Shown here piece by piece: positions 22,797-30,175 of a DNA stretch of 30,897 nt. Each line of letters starts with the position of its first letter. Position 1 is the first letter of the stretch. Source of the stretch: CAYQJC01 sp964417825 (lineage in GTDB: Bacteria; Patescibacteriota; Minisyncoccia; Minisyncoccales; CG1-02-41-26); contig CAYQJC010000003.1 in NCBI GenBank assembly GCA_964417825.1, positions 1-30,897 of the forward strand, written 5' to 3'. The position numbers and the translations under genes were made by a program. The notes beneath the pieces are model-generated. The model was not told the origin of the DNA. It was given only the letters and a program-made list of their open reading frames with translations, and made no database searches.

Positions 22797-22880
22797 TGCC
22801 GGAGGAGGGACTCGAACCCTCAAGGGCCGAAGCCCACAGCATTTTGAGTGCTGCGTGTTTTCCAGTTTCACCACTCCGGC
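22797..22880 (-). tRNA. tRNA-Leu (anticodon CAA)
   Basis: An 84-nt class II tRNA. The acceptor stem pairs GCCGGAG (22880-22874) with CTCCGGC, and the discriminator is A. The anticodon stem-loop CAGCA-CTCAAAA-TGCTG carries CAA and reads UUG. A long variable arm (GGGC-TTCG-GCCC type) and the T arm GAGGG-TTCGAGT-CCCTC follow. CCA is not encoded, so a CCA-adding enzyme is needed. It is between relA and speD on the same strand. Confidence 0.95.
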
Positions 22881-22892
22881 TTAATCTTTTCC

Positions 22893-22920
22893 ATTTTATC
22901 ACTAAATTTTCTTAATTCAA
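22893..22920 (-). promoter_or_regulatory. Possible promoter for tRNA-Leu and speD
   Basis: On the minus strand TTGAAT (22920-22915) and TAAAAT (22898-22893) are 16 bp apart. A start point about 5-7 nt before the tRNA would follow. The -35 overlaps the relA stop codon. Confidence 0.4.
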
Positions 22921-24701
22921 CTTTTTGTTTTCTTTTTATCTTCAATATTTATCCACTTGGCTTCAGTAATTCTTTGAGGCCATTTTTGTTTAAGCTCTTT
23001 TAAATTTAAACAGTCAATTTTATGAATCGAAGCTCCTTCTCCTTTAGTGATAAAGGCAGAAATCTTCTCTCCCGGTTGAGGGGAGCAACACTTACTCAAT
23101 TTTACTGAAATTCCTACTTGACCTCCAATAAGAATTTTTGGTTTTCTTTCCTTTCTTATTGGTAATATTTTTTTAATTAGCGATATGTTTTCTTTAAAGG
23201 ACTTCTTCCTTGGTTTTTCTGGAGAAAAACCATAGGCTTTTTGTAAGAAATTTTTTATCTTTGAGCGAGCTTTTGCTGTTTTTACAAATCTTAGCCAATC
23301 AGAGGAAGGGGTTTTGTTTTTATTGGTTAAAATTTCAACGGTTTCACTGGTTTTCAAAACATAATTTAAAGGAACTAGTTTGCCATTAACTTTTGCTCCA
23401 TCACAATGGTCACCAATTTCAGTGTGAACGGCATAAGCAAAATCAACTGCTGTAGCTCCTTTAGGCAGGTTAAATATATCTCCTTTTGGGGTAAAGACAA
23501 AAACTCTGTCTTTAAATAATTCAGATTCTAACAGAGAAGCGACTTTCTTTGGATCCTTTAATTCTTCTCGCCATTTTCTTAATTGGTCCATCCAGTAGAA
23601 TTGATACTTATAAGTTCGTTGGGGAATCCTTTCTTTGTAGCCTAAATGAGCAGCAACACCATATTCTGCTTCTTTATGCATTTCTTCGGTTTTAATTTGA
23701 ATTTCCAAGGGAGTTTTACAGAAAGGACAATCTACAGTAGTATGGAGAGACCGATAGCCATTTGGTTTTGGGGAGGCGATATAATCTTTAATCCTTCCTG
23801 GCAAAGGCGCCCAAGAATGGTGAATTATTCCCAAACTCCGATAGCAACTTTCAATATCTGGCACAATAACTCTTAAAGCAACCAAATCATAGATTTTTTC
23901 AATCTCCATATTATATCTCAGGAGTTTCTGGTACAAAGAGAAATAATGCTTGGCTCGAGCATGGATATCTTTCACCTTAATTTCATTTTCGTTTAGCATT
24001 TTCATTAAGTAAGGCTTTGCTTTTTCGGCCTGTTTTTTTCTTTCTAAGTATGCTGTTTTTAATGAATGGCGTAACCATTTGTATTGTTTAGGATAAAGGC
24101 GGGGGAAAGCTAAGTCCTCAAGTTGACCTTTTACTTCTCCCATTCCTACCCCATAAGCCAGAGGAGCTAAAATTTCCAAGGCCTCAATACTTTTTTTCCG
24201 CTGATAATCTTTCTTTTGATAACTTTCAGGGAAACTTTCCAAATTTCTCATCTCATCTAATCGCCCCGCCAAAAGCACAAAGATAGGCCTTAGGTCACGA
24301 GTTAAAGCAAAAATCATTCTTCTCAAATTTTCAGCTTGGACGTCTAAAAAGATCTTTTGCCATTTTTTAATTGATTTTGGTTTGAAACTCTTTTTTGAGG
24401 CAAAAAGTTCTCTTAATCGGTTTGCTTTCTTTATGATGTTTAAAATCTCTTTTTTCGATTCAGAAGGAAAATCTTCAGCAGTTTCTAAGGGTTCTGGAAA
24501 ATGATGCAAAATTCCACCAGCTAAGGTTTCTTCATCAATCACCCCCATCTCTCTTAGAATTAAACCGGTTCGTAAAGAATGAGAAAAAAGAAACTCATCT
24601 GGTTTTGAATTTTTCCGAAGAATTCTTAAAGAGTTCTCAATTATTTGAGGGTTTTTAATTCCTTGTTTAATTTTGGGGATGAGATTCTGTTCTATTTTCA
24701 T
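22917..24701 (-). CDS. relA: RelA/SpoT-family (p)ppGpp synthetase with degenerate hydrolase domain
   Basis: Makes the stringent-response alarmone (p)ppGpp. The 594-aa protein has an HD-fold N-terminal domain, a synthetase domain (IYDLVALRVIV, GRIKDYIASPKPNGYRSLHTTV, LEIQIKTEEMHKEAEYG), a TGS domain (FVFTPKGDIFNLPKGATAVDFAYAVHTEIG) and a conserved-cysteine domain (LSKCCSPQPGEKISAF). No ACT domain follows. In the HD domain the usual H-D pair is H66-H67 and the later RLHNMRT stretch is RLDEMRN, so hydrolysis is probably lost while synthesis is intact. The start chosen (MKIEQNL) overlaps topA by 35 nt. Longer in-frame starts up to 24764 exist. Confidence 0.9.
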   Translation of the reverse strand: MKIEQNLIPKIKQGIKNPQIIENSLRILRKNSKPDEFLFSHSLRTGLILREMGVIDEETLAGGILHHFPEPLETAEDFPSESKKEILNIIKKANRLRELFASKKSFKPKSIKKWQKIFLDVQAENLRRMIFALTRDLRPIFVLLAGRLDEMRNLESFPESYQKKDYQRKKSIEALEILAPLAYGVGMGEVKGQLEDLAFPRLYPKQYKWLRHSLKTAYLERKKQAEKAKPYLMKMLNENEIKVKDIHARAKHYFSLYQKLLRYNMEIEKIYDLVALRVIVPDIESCYRSLGIIHHSWAPLPGRIKDYIASPKPNGYRSLHTTVDCPFCKTPLEIQIKTEEMHKEAEYGVAAHLGYKERIPQRTYKYQFYWMDQLRKWREELKDPKKVASLLESELFKDRVFVFTPKGDIFNLPKGATAVDFAYAVHTEIGDHCDGAKVNGKLVPLNYVLKTSETVEILTNKNKTPSSDWLRFVKTAKARSKIKNFLQKAYGFSPEKPRKKSFKENISLIKKILPIRKERKPKILIGGQVGISVKLSKCCSPQPGEKISAFITKGEGASIHKIDCLNLKELKQKWPQRITEAKWINIEDKKKTKS

Positions 24702-26550
24702 TTTTTTGGAAGGGTTTTGTGAATTTGCATTTTGGGAAATTACTACAACCATAGAATTTTCCAAATTTGCTCCATCTTATAACTAAAGACCCTCCACATT
24801 CTGGACAGATTTCTTCAGTTTTTTCCACCAAGTCCTCTTTTGAGATTTCTCGATATTTCTGATTTAAATTTTTCTCAAAAGGCTGATAAAAATTCTTAAG
24901 AGTTTGAATCCAGTTTTCTTTTCCTTGGGCAATTTTATCTAATTCTTCTTCCATTCGGGCAGTAAATTTGATATCCACTATTTTTGGAAAGTGTTGAACC
25001 AAAAGATCGGTGACTAACTTTCCTATTTCAGTTGGTCGGAATTTTCTATTTTTATTCTTTTGAACATAATTTCTTCTCTGAATGGTATCTAGGATAGGAG
25101 CATAAGTTGAGGGCCGACCAATCCCTTCTTTTTCTAAAGTTTTGATTAAAGTAGCTTCAGAATATCTGGGTGGAGGTTGAGTGAAGTGTTGAGAGGGAAT
25201 AAGTTTTTTCAAATCCAATATCTCATTTTTCTCCAGAGGTGGCAAAAAAACCTCCTCATATTTAACGGGATAAATTTTTAAAAAACCATCAAATTTCAAA
25301 ATTTGACCAGTAGCTCGGAACAAATACCTCTTAGCGGAGATATCGACTTGGGAGTAATCAAAGCGACTTTGAGACATTTGAGAAGCCATAAATCTCCGCC
25401 AAATTAAATCATATAGCCGATAATGCTGGTCATCTAATTTCGCTTGAAGCTTTAGATCTTCGGGAGTTCTGTTTGGATAAGTCGGTCTTATTGCCTCATG
25501 AGCTTCTTGGACTCTTCCTCGGGCTTTGTAGATTCTGGGAAAACCTGGCCAATAATCCTTGCCATAGTTTTCTAGGATAAACTTTTTGGCTGCTCCGAGA
25601 CTCATTTTTGATAGGTTTAAAGAATCAGTCCGGTGATAGGTAATAAATCCTCGCTCATAAAGATTTTGAGCAATAAGCATTGTTTTTTTAGCAGAAAATC
25701 TTAATCTTCGCCAGGCCTCTTGCTGGAGCGTGGAGGTGGTAAAAGGAGGTAGGGGATTTCTTTTTATTTCTTTCTTTTCAATGTTGATTACTCTATACTC
25801 GGCATCTTTCAAATCTTTGACAATCGTCTCAGCTTTCTCTTTTGATTTAATTCCAAGCTTTGGAATTACTTTATTATCTTTTTTTATCAAACCCGCTTTA
25901 AACTCAGATTTGACATCTAAGATATGGTTTTGACATTTGACATTTGATATTTGACATTTCTTCAGCAGTGCTTCAATTGTCCAATATTCTTGGGGTCGGA
26001 AATTTTCGATTTCTCTCTCTCTTTCTACCACTAATCTCACCGCTACCGATTGCACTCTTCCAGCTGACAACCCTTTAGTTACTTTTTTCCACAAAAATGG
26101 GGAAAGTTTATAACCAACCAATCTATCCAGAATTCTTCTTGCTTGTTGAGCATTAACCAGATTCATATCAATTTTTCTTGGATTTTTCAGAGCTTCCTCA
26201 ATAGCTTCTTTGGTGATTTCATGAAAAACAATTCTTTGATAAGGTTTTTTGCCATTTAAGTTTAAAACCTCAGCTAAATGCCAAGCAATAGATTCTCCTT
26301 CTCTATCTTCATCAGTAGCAAGTATCGCCAATTTAGCTTTTTCCAAACTCTTTTTTAATTCTGCTACTCTTTCCCTTGCTTTTTTTGGGATAACATATTT
26401 TGGTTTGAAGTTATTTTCTACCTCTACCCCTAACTGGGTTCTTGGGAGATCGCGAATATGTCCATAGGAAGAACGGACCAGATATTCTGACCCTAAAAAC
26501 CCTTGGAGAGTTCTAGATTTAGTTGGTGACTCAACAATAACGAGTTTCAT
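24667..26550 (-). CDS. topA: DNA topoisomerase I (type IA)
   Basis: Relaxes negative supercoils. The 627-aa protein starts MKLVIVESPTKSRTLQ, the Toprim domain, with the acidic triad region ILATDEDREGESIAWHL. ILDRLVGYKLSPFLW and GLSAGRVQSVAVRLVVERE follow, then the catalytic tyrosine Y305 in GFITYHRTDS. One four-cysteine zinc finger (CPECGG and CSNFPKC) lies near the C-terminus, fewer than the three in E. coli. The ATG at 26550 is preferred to an in-frame TTG 9 nt upstream. A heptamer array encodes KCQISNVKCQ at about residues 198-207. It is followed by relA with an overlap. Confidence 0.95.
   Translation of the reverse strand: MKLVIVESPTKSRTLQGFLGSEYLVRSSYGHIRDLPRTQLGVEVENNFKPKYVIPKKARERVAELKKSLEKAKLAILATDEDREGESIAWHLAEVLNLNGKKPYQRIVFHEITKEAIEEALKNPRKIDMNLVNAQQARRILDRLVGYKLSPFLWKKVTKGLSAGRVQSVAVRLVVEREREIENFRPQEYWTIEALLKKCQISNVKCQNHILDVKSEFKAGLIKKDNKVIPKLGIKSKEKAETIVKDLKDAEYRVINIEKKEIKRNPLPPFTTSTLQQEAWRRLRFSAKKTMLIAQNLYERGFITYHRTDSLNLSKMSLGAAKKFILENYGKDYWPGFPRIYKARGRVQEAHEAIRPTYPNRTPEDLKLQAKLDDQHYRLYDLIWRRFMASQMSQSRFDYSQVDISAKRYLFRATGQILKFDGFLKIYPVKYEEVFLPPLEKNEILDLKKLIPSQHFTQPPPRYSEATLIKTLEKEGIGRPSTYAPILDTIQRRNYVQKNKNRKFRPTEIGKLVTDLLVQHFPKIVDIKFTARMEEELDKIAQGKENWIQTLKNFYQPFEKNLNQKYREISKEDLVEKTEEICPECGGSLVIRWSKFGKFYGCSNFPKCKFTKPFQKNENRTESHPQN
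25930..25957 (-). repeat. Heptamer repeat inside topA (4 x ttgacat-like)
   Basis: On the plus strand ttgacat, ttgacat, ttgatat, ttgacat run end to end. The gene reads the other strand and gets CQISNVKCQ, close to the peptides from the arrays in leuS (KSQILNLK) and iorA (KSQISNL). It sits in a variable part of domain I/III. Confidence 0.85.
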
Positions 26551-26556
26551 AATGAT

Positions 26557-26650
26557 CAATTTTCAATAACCAATTTTCAAAGATTCAATTTTCAAACGGA
26601 TTGATTAATTTAATTGAAAATTGGAAAATTGATATTTGATTGAAAATTGG
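26557..26650. repeat. Heptamer-type inverted repeats filling the topA-dprA gap
   Basis: Three copies of caattttcaa (26557-26566, 26571-26580, 26586-26595) face two copies of ttgaaaattg (26614-26623, 26640-26649). The flanking cc/gg makes an 11-bp perfect inverted pair (26570-26580 with 26614-26624). Decayed units (ggaaattg, taaattgg) extend to the dprA stop codon. The same 10-mer lies inside leuS and iorA. The 117-bp gap holds no other feature. Confidence 0.8.
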
Positions 26651-26667
26651 AAATTGTAAATTGGAAA

Positions 26668-27543
26668 TTAGCGCGAGAGCGCGTACACATTTCCTCCTAA
26701 GCTTTTTACTTTCCCCTCGATTTCCATCAAGCTCAAAGTAGCAGAAACTATTTGAGGGGACAAGTTTGTTTTTTCAACAATTTTATCAATAGTCAAATTT
26801 CCTTCCTCTAAAACTTTTAAAATTAAATTTTTCTCTACTGTTTCTCCTATTATCGGTTTCTTGCTTAGTTTTGGTAAATTTAATTCTGCTAAAATATCGT
26901 CAGCATTTTCCACTAATTTTGCCTCTTTTTTAATTAAAAAATGGGGGCCTTGCGAATTTTTGGAATGGAGAGGACCGGGCACAGCAAAAACCTTTCTCTC
27001 TTGTTTTTTGGCCCAATTGGCTGTGATTAGAGCGCCAGATTTTAATTTTGCTTCAACCACCAAAACTCCCAAACTAATTCCAGAGATTATTCTATTTCTC
27101 TGAGGAAAGGTAAAATTCGTTCCTCGAGTACCAGGTGGATATTCGGAAATTAAACATCCTCCTGATTTTAAAATTTTTTTGGCAAGTTTCAAATTCTCTT
27201 GAGGATAAATACTTTTTTCATCAAGGCCAGTTCCCAAAACAGCAATTGTTCTACCACCTGCTTCCAAAGCTCCTTTGTGGGCCATTGTATCAATTCCTCT
27301 AGCCATTCCAGAAACAATAGTTAAGCCAGCTTCAGCCAAATCTCGAGCTATTGAAAAAGCGATTTCTTTCCCGTAATCAGAAGCTCGGCGCGTTCCGACA
27401 ATGCCCAAGCAGGTCTCATTTTCCAACAATTTCCCCCGAAAATAAAGAATTTTTGGGGGATCAGGAATCTTCTTTAAAATTTCAGGATAAAGATCGTCAT
27501 TTATATTAGCTGTTTTTATTTCCCAAGAAAAAAGAGAATTCAT
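26668..27543 (-). CDS. dprA: DNA processing protein DprA
   Basis: Protects incoming single-stranded DNA and loads RecA during natural transformation. The 291-aa protein has the Rossmann-like core: CLGIVGTRRASDYG, TIVSGMARGIDTMAHKGALEAGGRTIAVLGTGLD, SEYPPGTRGTNFTFPQRNRIISG, and VVEAKLKSGALITANWAKKQERKVFAVPG. A winged-helix domain ends the protein (NLTIDKIVEKTNLSPQIVSATLSLMEIEGKV). The N-terminal SAM domain of some homologues is absent. It lies between mfd (92-bp gap) and topA. Together with com genes elsewhere it would indicate DNA uptake, but none are in the window. Confidence 0.94.
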   Translation of the reverse strand: MNSLFSWEIKTANINDDLYPEILKKIPDPPKILYFRGKLLENETCLGIVGTRRASDYGKEIAFSIARDLAEAGLTIVSGMARGIDTMAHKGALEAGGRTIAVLGTGLDEKSIYPQENLKLAKKILKSGGCLISEYPPGTRGTNFTFPQRNRIISGISLGVLVVEAKLKSGALITANWAKKQERKVFAVPGPLHSKNSQGPHFLIKKEAKLVENADDILAELNLPKLSKKPIIGETVEKNLILKVLEEGNLTIDKIVEKTNLSPQIVSATLSLMEIEGKVKSLGGNVYALSR

Positions 27544-27635
27544 TCCTTTAATTTAACTATTTTAGCCCGCTGTATCAACCCTGAACAAACCATCTTAGAA
27601 ATAACTACCATGGCTGTTACTTCAAAGAAGAAAAT

Positions 27636-29618
27636 TTAAAGAGGAGAAGTTTTTAGTTTTTCAATTGCTTGAGATAGCATCTGGCAGTAAAGGTTGAGCC
27701 CGATCTTGTTAATGTTCCCTGATTGTTCTTTGCCCAAGATATTTCCGGCCCCTCGAATTTCCAAATCTCTTAAAGCAATTTTGTAACCAGAACCAAGTTC
27801 CTCAGCTTCTTTTAGAGCTTTTAATCGTTTTTTAGCCAAAGGTGAGAGTTTTCCTCGTGGGTATAAAAAATAAGCGAAACTCTGAATATAACTTCTTCCT
27901 ATCCTCCCTCTAATTTGATAGGCCTGACTGAGCCCCAATTTGGTAGCATTATCAACGATTAAGGTATTCACTTTTGGTAAATCCAAACCATTTTCGATAA
28001 TTGTTGTTGCTAACAAGACATTGAATTTCCCTTTTTGGAAATTATTCATTATTTTAATCATTTCTTTTTCTTTTAACCTGCCGTGCAAAATTCCAATTTT
28101 GGCCTCAGTTTTTAATTCCTCTAAAAATTTCTTAAAAGCGGGAATAGTCTCAATTCGGTTGTGTAGGAAATAAACTTGGCCTCCTCTTTTAAGTTCAAAT
28201 TCGATTGCTTTTTTAATAATATCTTTTTTGAAAGGCAAAACAAATGTCTTTACAGCTTTTCTCCCTTCTGGTGGGGTTTGGATTAAACTAATATTTTTTA
28301 AAGAACTTAAAGCCATATACAAAGTTCTGGGGATAGGAGTTGCTGAAAGCGATAGAATATCAATTTCTGGTTTTAGTTTTCTCAGTTTTTCTTTTTGTCT
28401 GACACCAAATTTTTGTTCATCGTCAATTATTAAAAGGCCTAAATTTTTAAAATTTACATCTTTACCAAGAATTCGGTGAGTGCCAATTAAGATATCGATT
28501 TTCCCTTCCCTTAATTCTTTAATAGTCTTTCCTTGTAAAGTTTTTGATTGTAATCTTGAAAGGATTTCAACTTTAAAAGGAAGATTTTTTAATCTTTCTT
28601 TGAAAGTTTGGAAATGTTGGTTAGCTAAAATTGTTGTTGGGCAAATTAGAGCAACTTGTCTCCCATTTTCAGCCACCCTAACAGCTGTCCTCAGAGCAAC
28701 TTCGGTTTTACCAAAACCAACATCCCCACACAGTAATCTATCCATTGGTTTTGGCTTTTCTAGATCTCTTGAGATATCTTTTAAGCTCTCAACTTGATCA
28801 GGGGTTAAAAGATAAGGAAAAGTTGAATCTAAACTCTCTGAGATTTCTTTTTGGAGGTAAGGAGCTCGAGTAGCTATTTCTTTTTTGGCAAACAAAGCCA
28901 AAAGTTCTCTAGCAAATTTTTCAGTTTCCTCTTTTATTCTTCTTTTTGTTCTTTCCCATAAACTACTTCCTAATCTGGAAAGTTTAGGGGTTCGAAAACC
29001 AATATATCTGGTTAGCTTTCGTTCAAGACCAAGGGGAACGTATAATTTATCGCCTCCGCCATATTCTAAAACATAATATTTTTTCAACAATTCCCTACGA
29101 TCGTAGGGAATTGTTGAATAGCCGATGAACTTACCGACTCCGTGATCTAAGTGGACTAAGTAATCTCCCAGTTTTAATCCTCGCAAGTCAGAAAAAATCT
29201 TTTGTGACTTCAACTTCTTCTTTAATAACTCTTTCTGCCCTTTTTCATCTTTGACTTCAATATTTAGTTTCTCTATGTTTTCAATTTTATTTCCTAGAAA
29301 GTCAAATCTTACTGGGAAATTCTGGTTTATTGGAAAAACGTCAACTACACCTCCTCTTTGAGAGAATTCTCCAGGTTCAGAAACCCGGAAAACTTTCTCA
29401 TAACCCATTTCATCTAGTTTTCTTAAGAATTCTGAAAGGACAATTTTCTGATCTTTTTCTAAAAATAGAGTATTCTCTTGCCAAAAAGATTGGGTTTTCC
29501 TGGTTTTTAAAATCTTTGTTAAATTCTCCTCAAACCAAAAATTCTCCCTCTCTAAAAAATAGGGAGTGAGGCTGACTATTAAAACCTGATTTACTCGCTC
29601 CTCAGTTGACAAACTCAT
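27636..29618 (-). CDS. mfd: Transcription-repair coupling factor Mfd, short form
   Basis: A translocase that removes stalled RNA polymerase. At 660 aa it is little more than half the usual length. Present: a remnant of the UvrB-like domain (GYEKVFRVSEPGEFSQRGGVVDVFP), the RNA polymerase-interaction domain (GDYLVHLDHGVGKFIG, EYGGGDKLYVPLG), and both motor domains (Walker A GDVGFGKT near residue 300, SATPIPRTLYMAL, QIRGRIGRS). Missing: most of the UvrA-binding module and the C-terminal regulatory domain D7. Motif II is DDEQ (399-402) where DEEQ is usual. A 36-bp palindrome lies inside. A consensus promoter ends 11 nt before the ATG. Confidence 0.92.
   Translation of the reverse strand: MSLSTEERVNQVLIVSLTPYFLERENFWFEENLTKILKTRKTQSFWQENTLFLEKDQKIVLSEFLRKLDEMGYEKVFRVSEPGEFSQRGGVVDVFPINQNFPVRFDFLGNKIENIEKLNIEVKDEKGQKELLKKKLKSQKIFSDLRGLKLGDYLVHLDHGVGKFIGYSTIPYDRRELLKKYYVLEYGGGDKLYVPLGLERKLTRYIGFRTPKLSRLGSSLWERTKRRIKEETEKFARELLALFAKKEIATRAPYLQKEISESLDSTFPYLLTPDQVESLKDISRDLEKPKPMDRLLCGDVGFGKTEVALRTAVRVAENGRQVALICPTTILANQHFQTFKERLKNLPFKVEILSRLQSKTLQGKTIKELREGKIDILIGTHRILGKDVNFKNLGLLIIDDEQKFGVRQKEKLRKLKPEIDILSLSATPIPRTLYMALSSLKNISLIQTPPEGRKAVKTFVLPFKKDIIKKAIEFELKRGGQVYFLHNRIETIPAFKKFLEELKTEAKIGILHGRLKEKEMIKIMNNFQKGKFNVLLATTIIENGLDLPKVNTLIVDNATKLGLSQAYQIRGRIGRSYIQSFAYFLYPRGKLSPLAKKRLKALKEAEELGSGYKIALRDLEIRGAGNILGKEQSGNINKIGLNLYCQMLSQAIEKLKTSPL
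29083..29118. repeat. Perfect 36-bp palindrome inside mfd
   Basis: ttcaacaattccctacga (29083-29100) is followed at once by its exact reverse complement (29101-29118), with no spacer. The gene reads it as STIPYDRRELLK at about residues 168-179. It lies in the variable hairpin between KFIGY and KYYVLEYGGGDKL of the polymerase-interaction domain. Confidence 0.95.
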
Positions 29619-29634
29619 TCTAATTTTTTATTAT
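29606..29634 (+). promoter_or_regulatory. Promoter for the small-protein operon
   Basis: TTGACA (29606-29611, within the first codons of mfd) and TATTAT (29629-29634) are spaced by 17 bp. Transcription would start near 29641 and leave a leader of about 57 nt before the ATG at 29698, which has a strong Shine-Dalgarno site. Its -10 shares bases with the mfd -10. Confidence 0.55.
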
Positions 29635-29658
29635 ATGAAACATAAATAAACTTGTCAA
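29630..29658 (-). promoter_or_regulatory. Consensus promoter for mfd
   Basis: On the minus strand TTGACA (29658-29653), a 17-bp spacer, and TATAAT (29635-29630) form an exact vegetative consensus. The start point would be about 29623, giving a leader of roughly 5 nt before the ATG at 29618. Confidence 0.7.
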
Positions 29659-29697
29659 AATCACCTTAACAATCGAACAAAACGAAAGGAGAAAAAA

Positions 29698-29907
29698 ATG
29701 GAAAGATCGAGAGAAAAGTTTGGTATTAAATTACCCCCAGGTTTTCGACTGAAGAAAGAAAAAAGTTTTATCCATTTATATTATCAGAAAGACCATATAG
29801 GAGTTTTTAACGGAAGGAAGGCAAATCCTGATGAAATTAAATGGGCAGCTGAAAATTATTTGAAATTTTACAGTACTAAAAAATTAAATAAGGGAGGAAA
29901 AAGATAA
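29698..29907 (+). CDS. Small basic protein, function unknown
   Basis: I do not recognise this 69-aa protein. It is lysine-rich and soluble, with a short strand-like core (FRLKKEKSFIHLYYQKDHIGVFNG) and a helix (PDEIKWAAENYLKFY), then a basic tail. AAAGGAG lies 7 nt before the ATG, a strong ribosome binding site, unlike most large genes in the window. It is first of three closely spaced small genes. Base use and the clean ribosome binding site support a real gene. Binding to nucleic acid is possible from charge alone, but unproven. Confidence 0.7.
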   Translation: MERSREKFGIKLPPGFRLKKEKSFIHLYYQKDHIGVFNGRKANPDEIKWAAENYLKFYSTKKLNKGGKR

Positions 29908-29908
29908 A

Positions 29909-30175
29909 ATGAAAGTAAACTGGAAGAAAGCAGGAATATTTATAGGAGTAATAATTGGGGTGTTTTGTTTGTTAAATCTACTTCCTCTCTCCACACCAAA
30001 AGATTTCAATGAGAATTCTTATACTTTTAGAAGATTAGAGATAAAAAAATCCACCCTGGAGGAGCTTCGACATGGTTATTGGATTGGTTTTCAGAGAATC
30101 GATGATGTCCTAGTGATAGTGGGAATGAAACCAGAGAAGTTAATTATTTATATTTATAGAGGGAGGAAAAAATGA
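29909..30175 (+). CDS. Small single-pass membrane protein, function unknown
   Basis: An 88-aa protein with a hydrophobic segment at residues about 9-26 (IFIGVIIGVFCLLNLLPL) after a lysine-rich start, so the C-terminal part probably lies outside the membrane. That part (about 60 residues) has alternating charged and hydrophobic residues ending in a strand (KLIIYIYRGRKK). GGGAGG precedes the ATG. It starts 1 nt after the previous stop and overlaps the next gene by 4 nt, so it is part of a three-gene operon. No family recognised. Confidence 0.7.
   Translation: MKVNWKKAGIFIGVIIGVFCLLNLLPLSTPKDFNENSYTFRRLEIKKSTLEELRHGYWIGFQRIDDVLVIVGMKPEKLIIYIYRGRKK

Noticed and set aside
22791..22874. N-terminal extension of SpeD
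   Set aside because: The extra codons lie inside tRNA-Leu, which is certain. The start at 22790 gives the normal protein.
24702..24764. Longer start for RelA
   Set aside because: Those 21 codons overlap topA further and are low-complexity (SQNANSQNPSKK). The start at 24701 is simpler, though not proven.
26551..26667. CRISPR array in the topA-dprA gap
   Set aside because: The repeats are about 7-10 nt, decayed and in both orientations, with no unique spacers.
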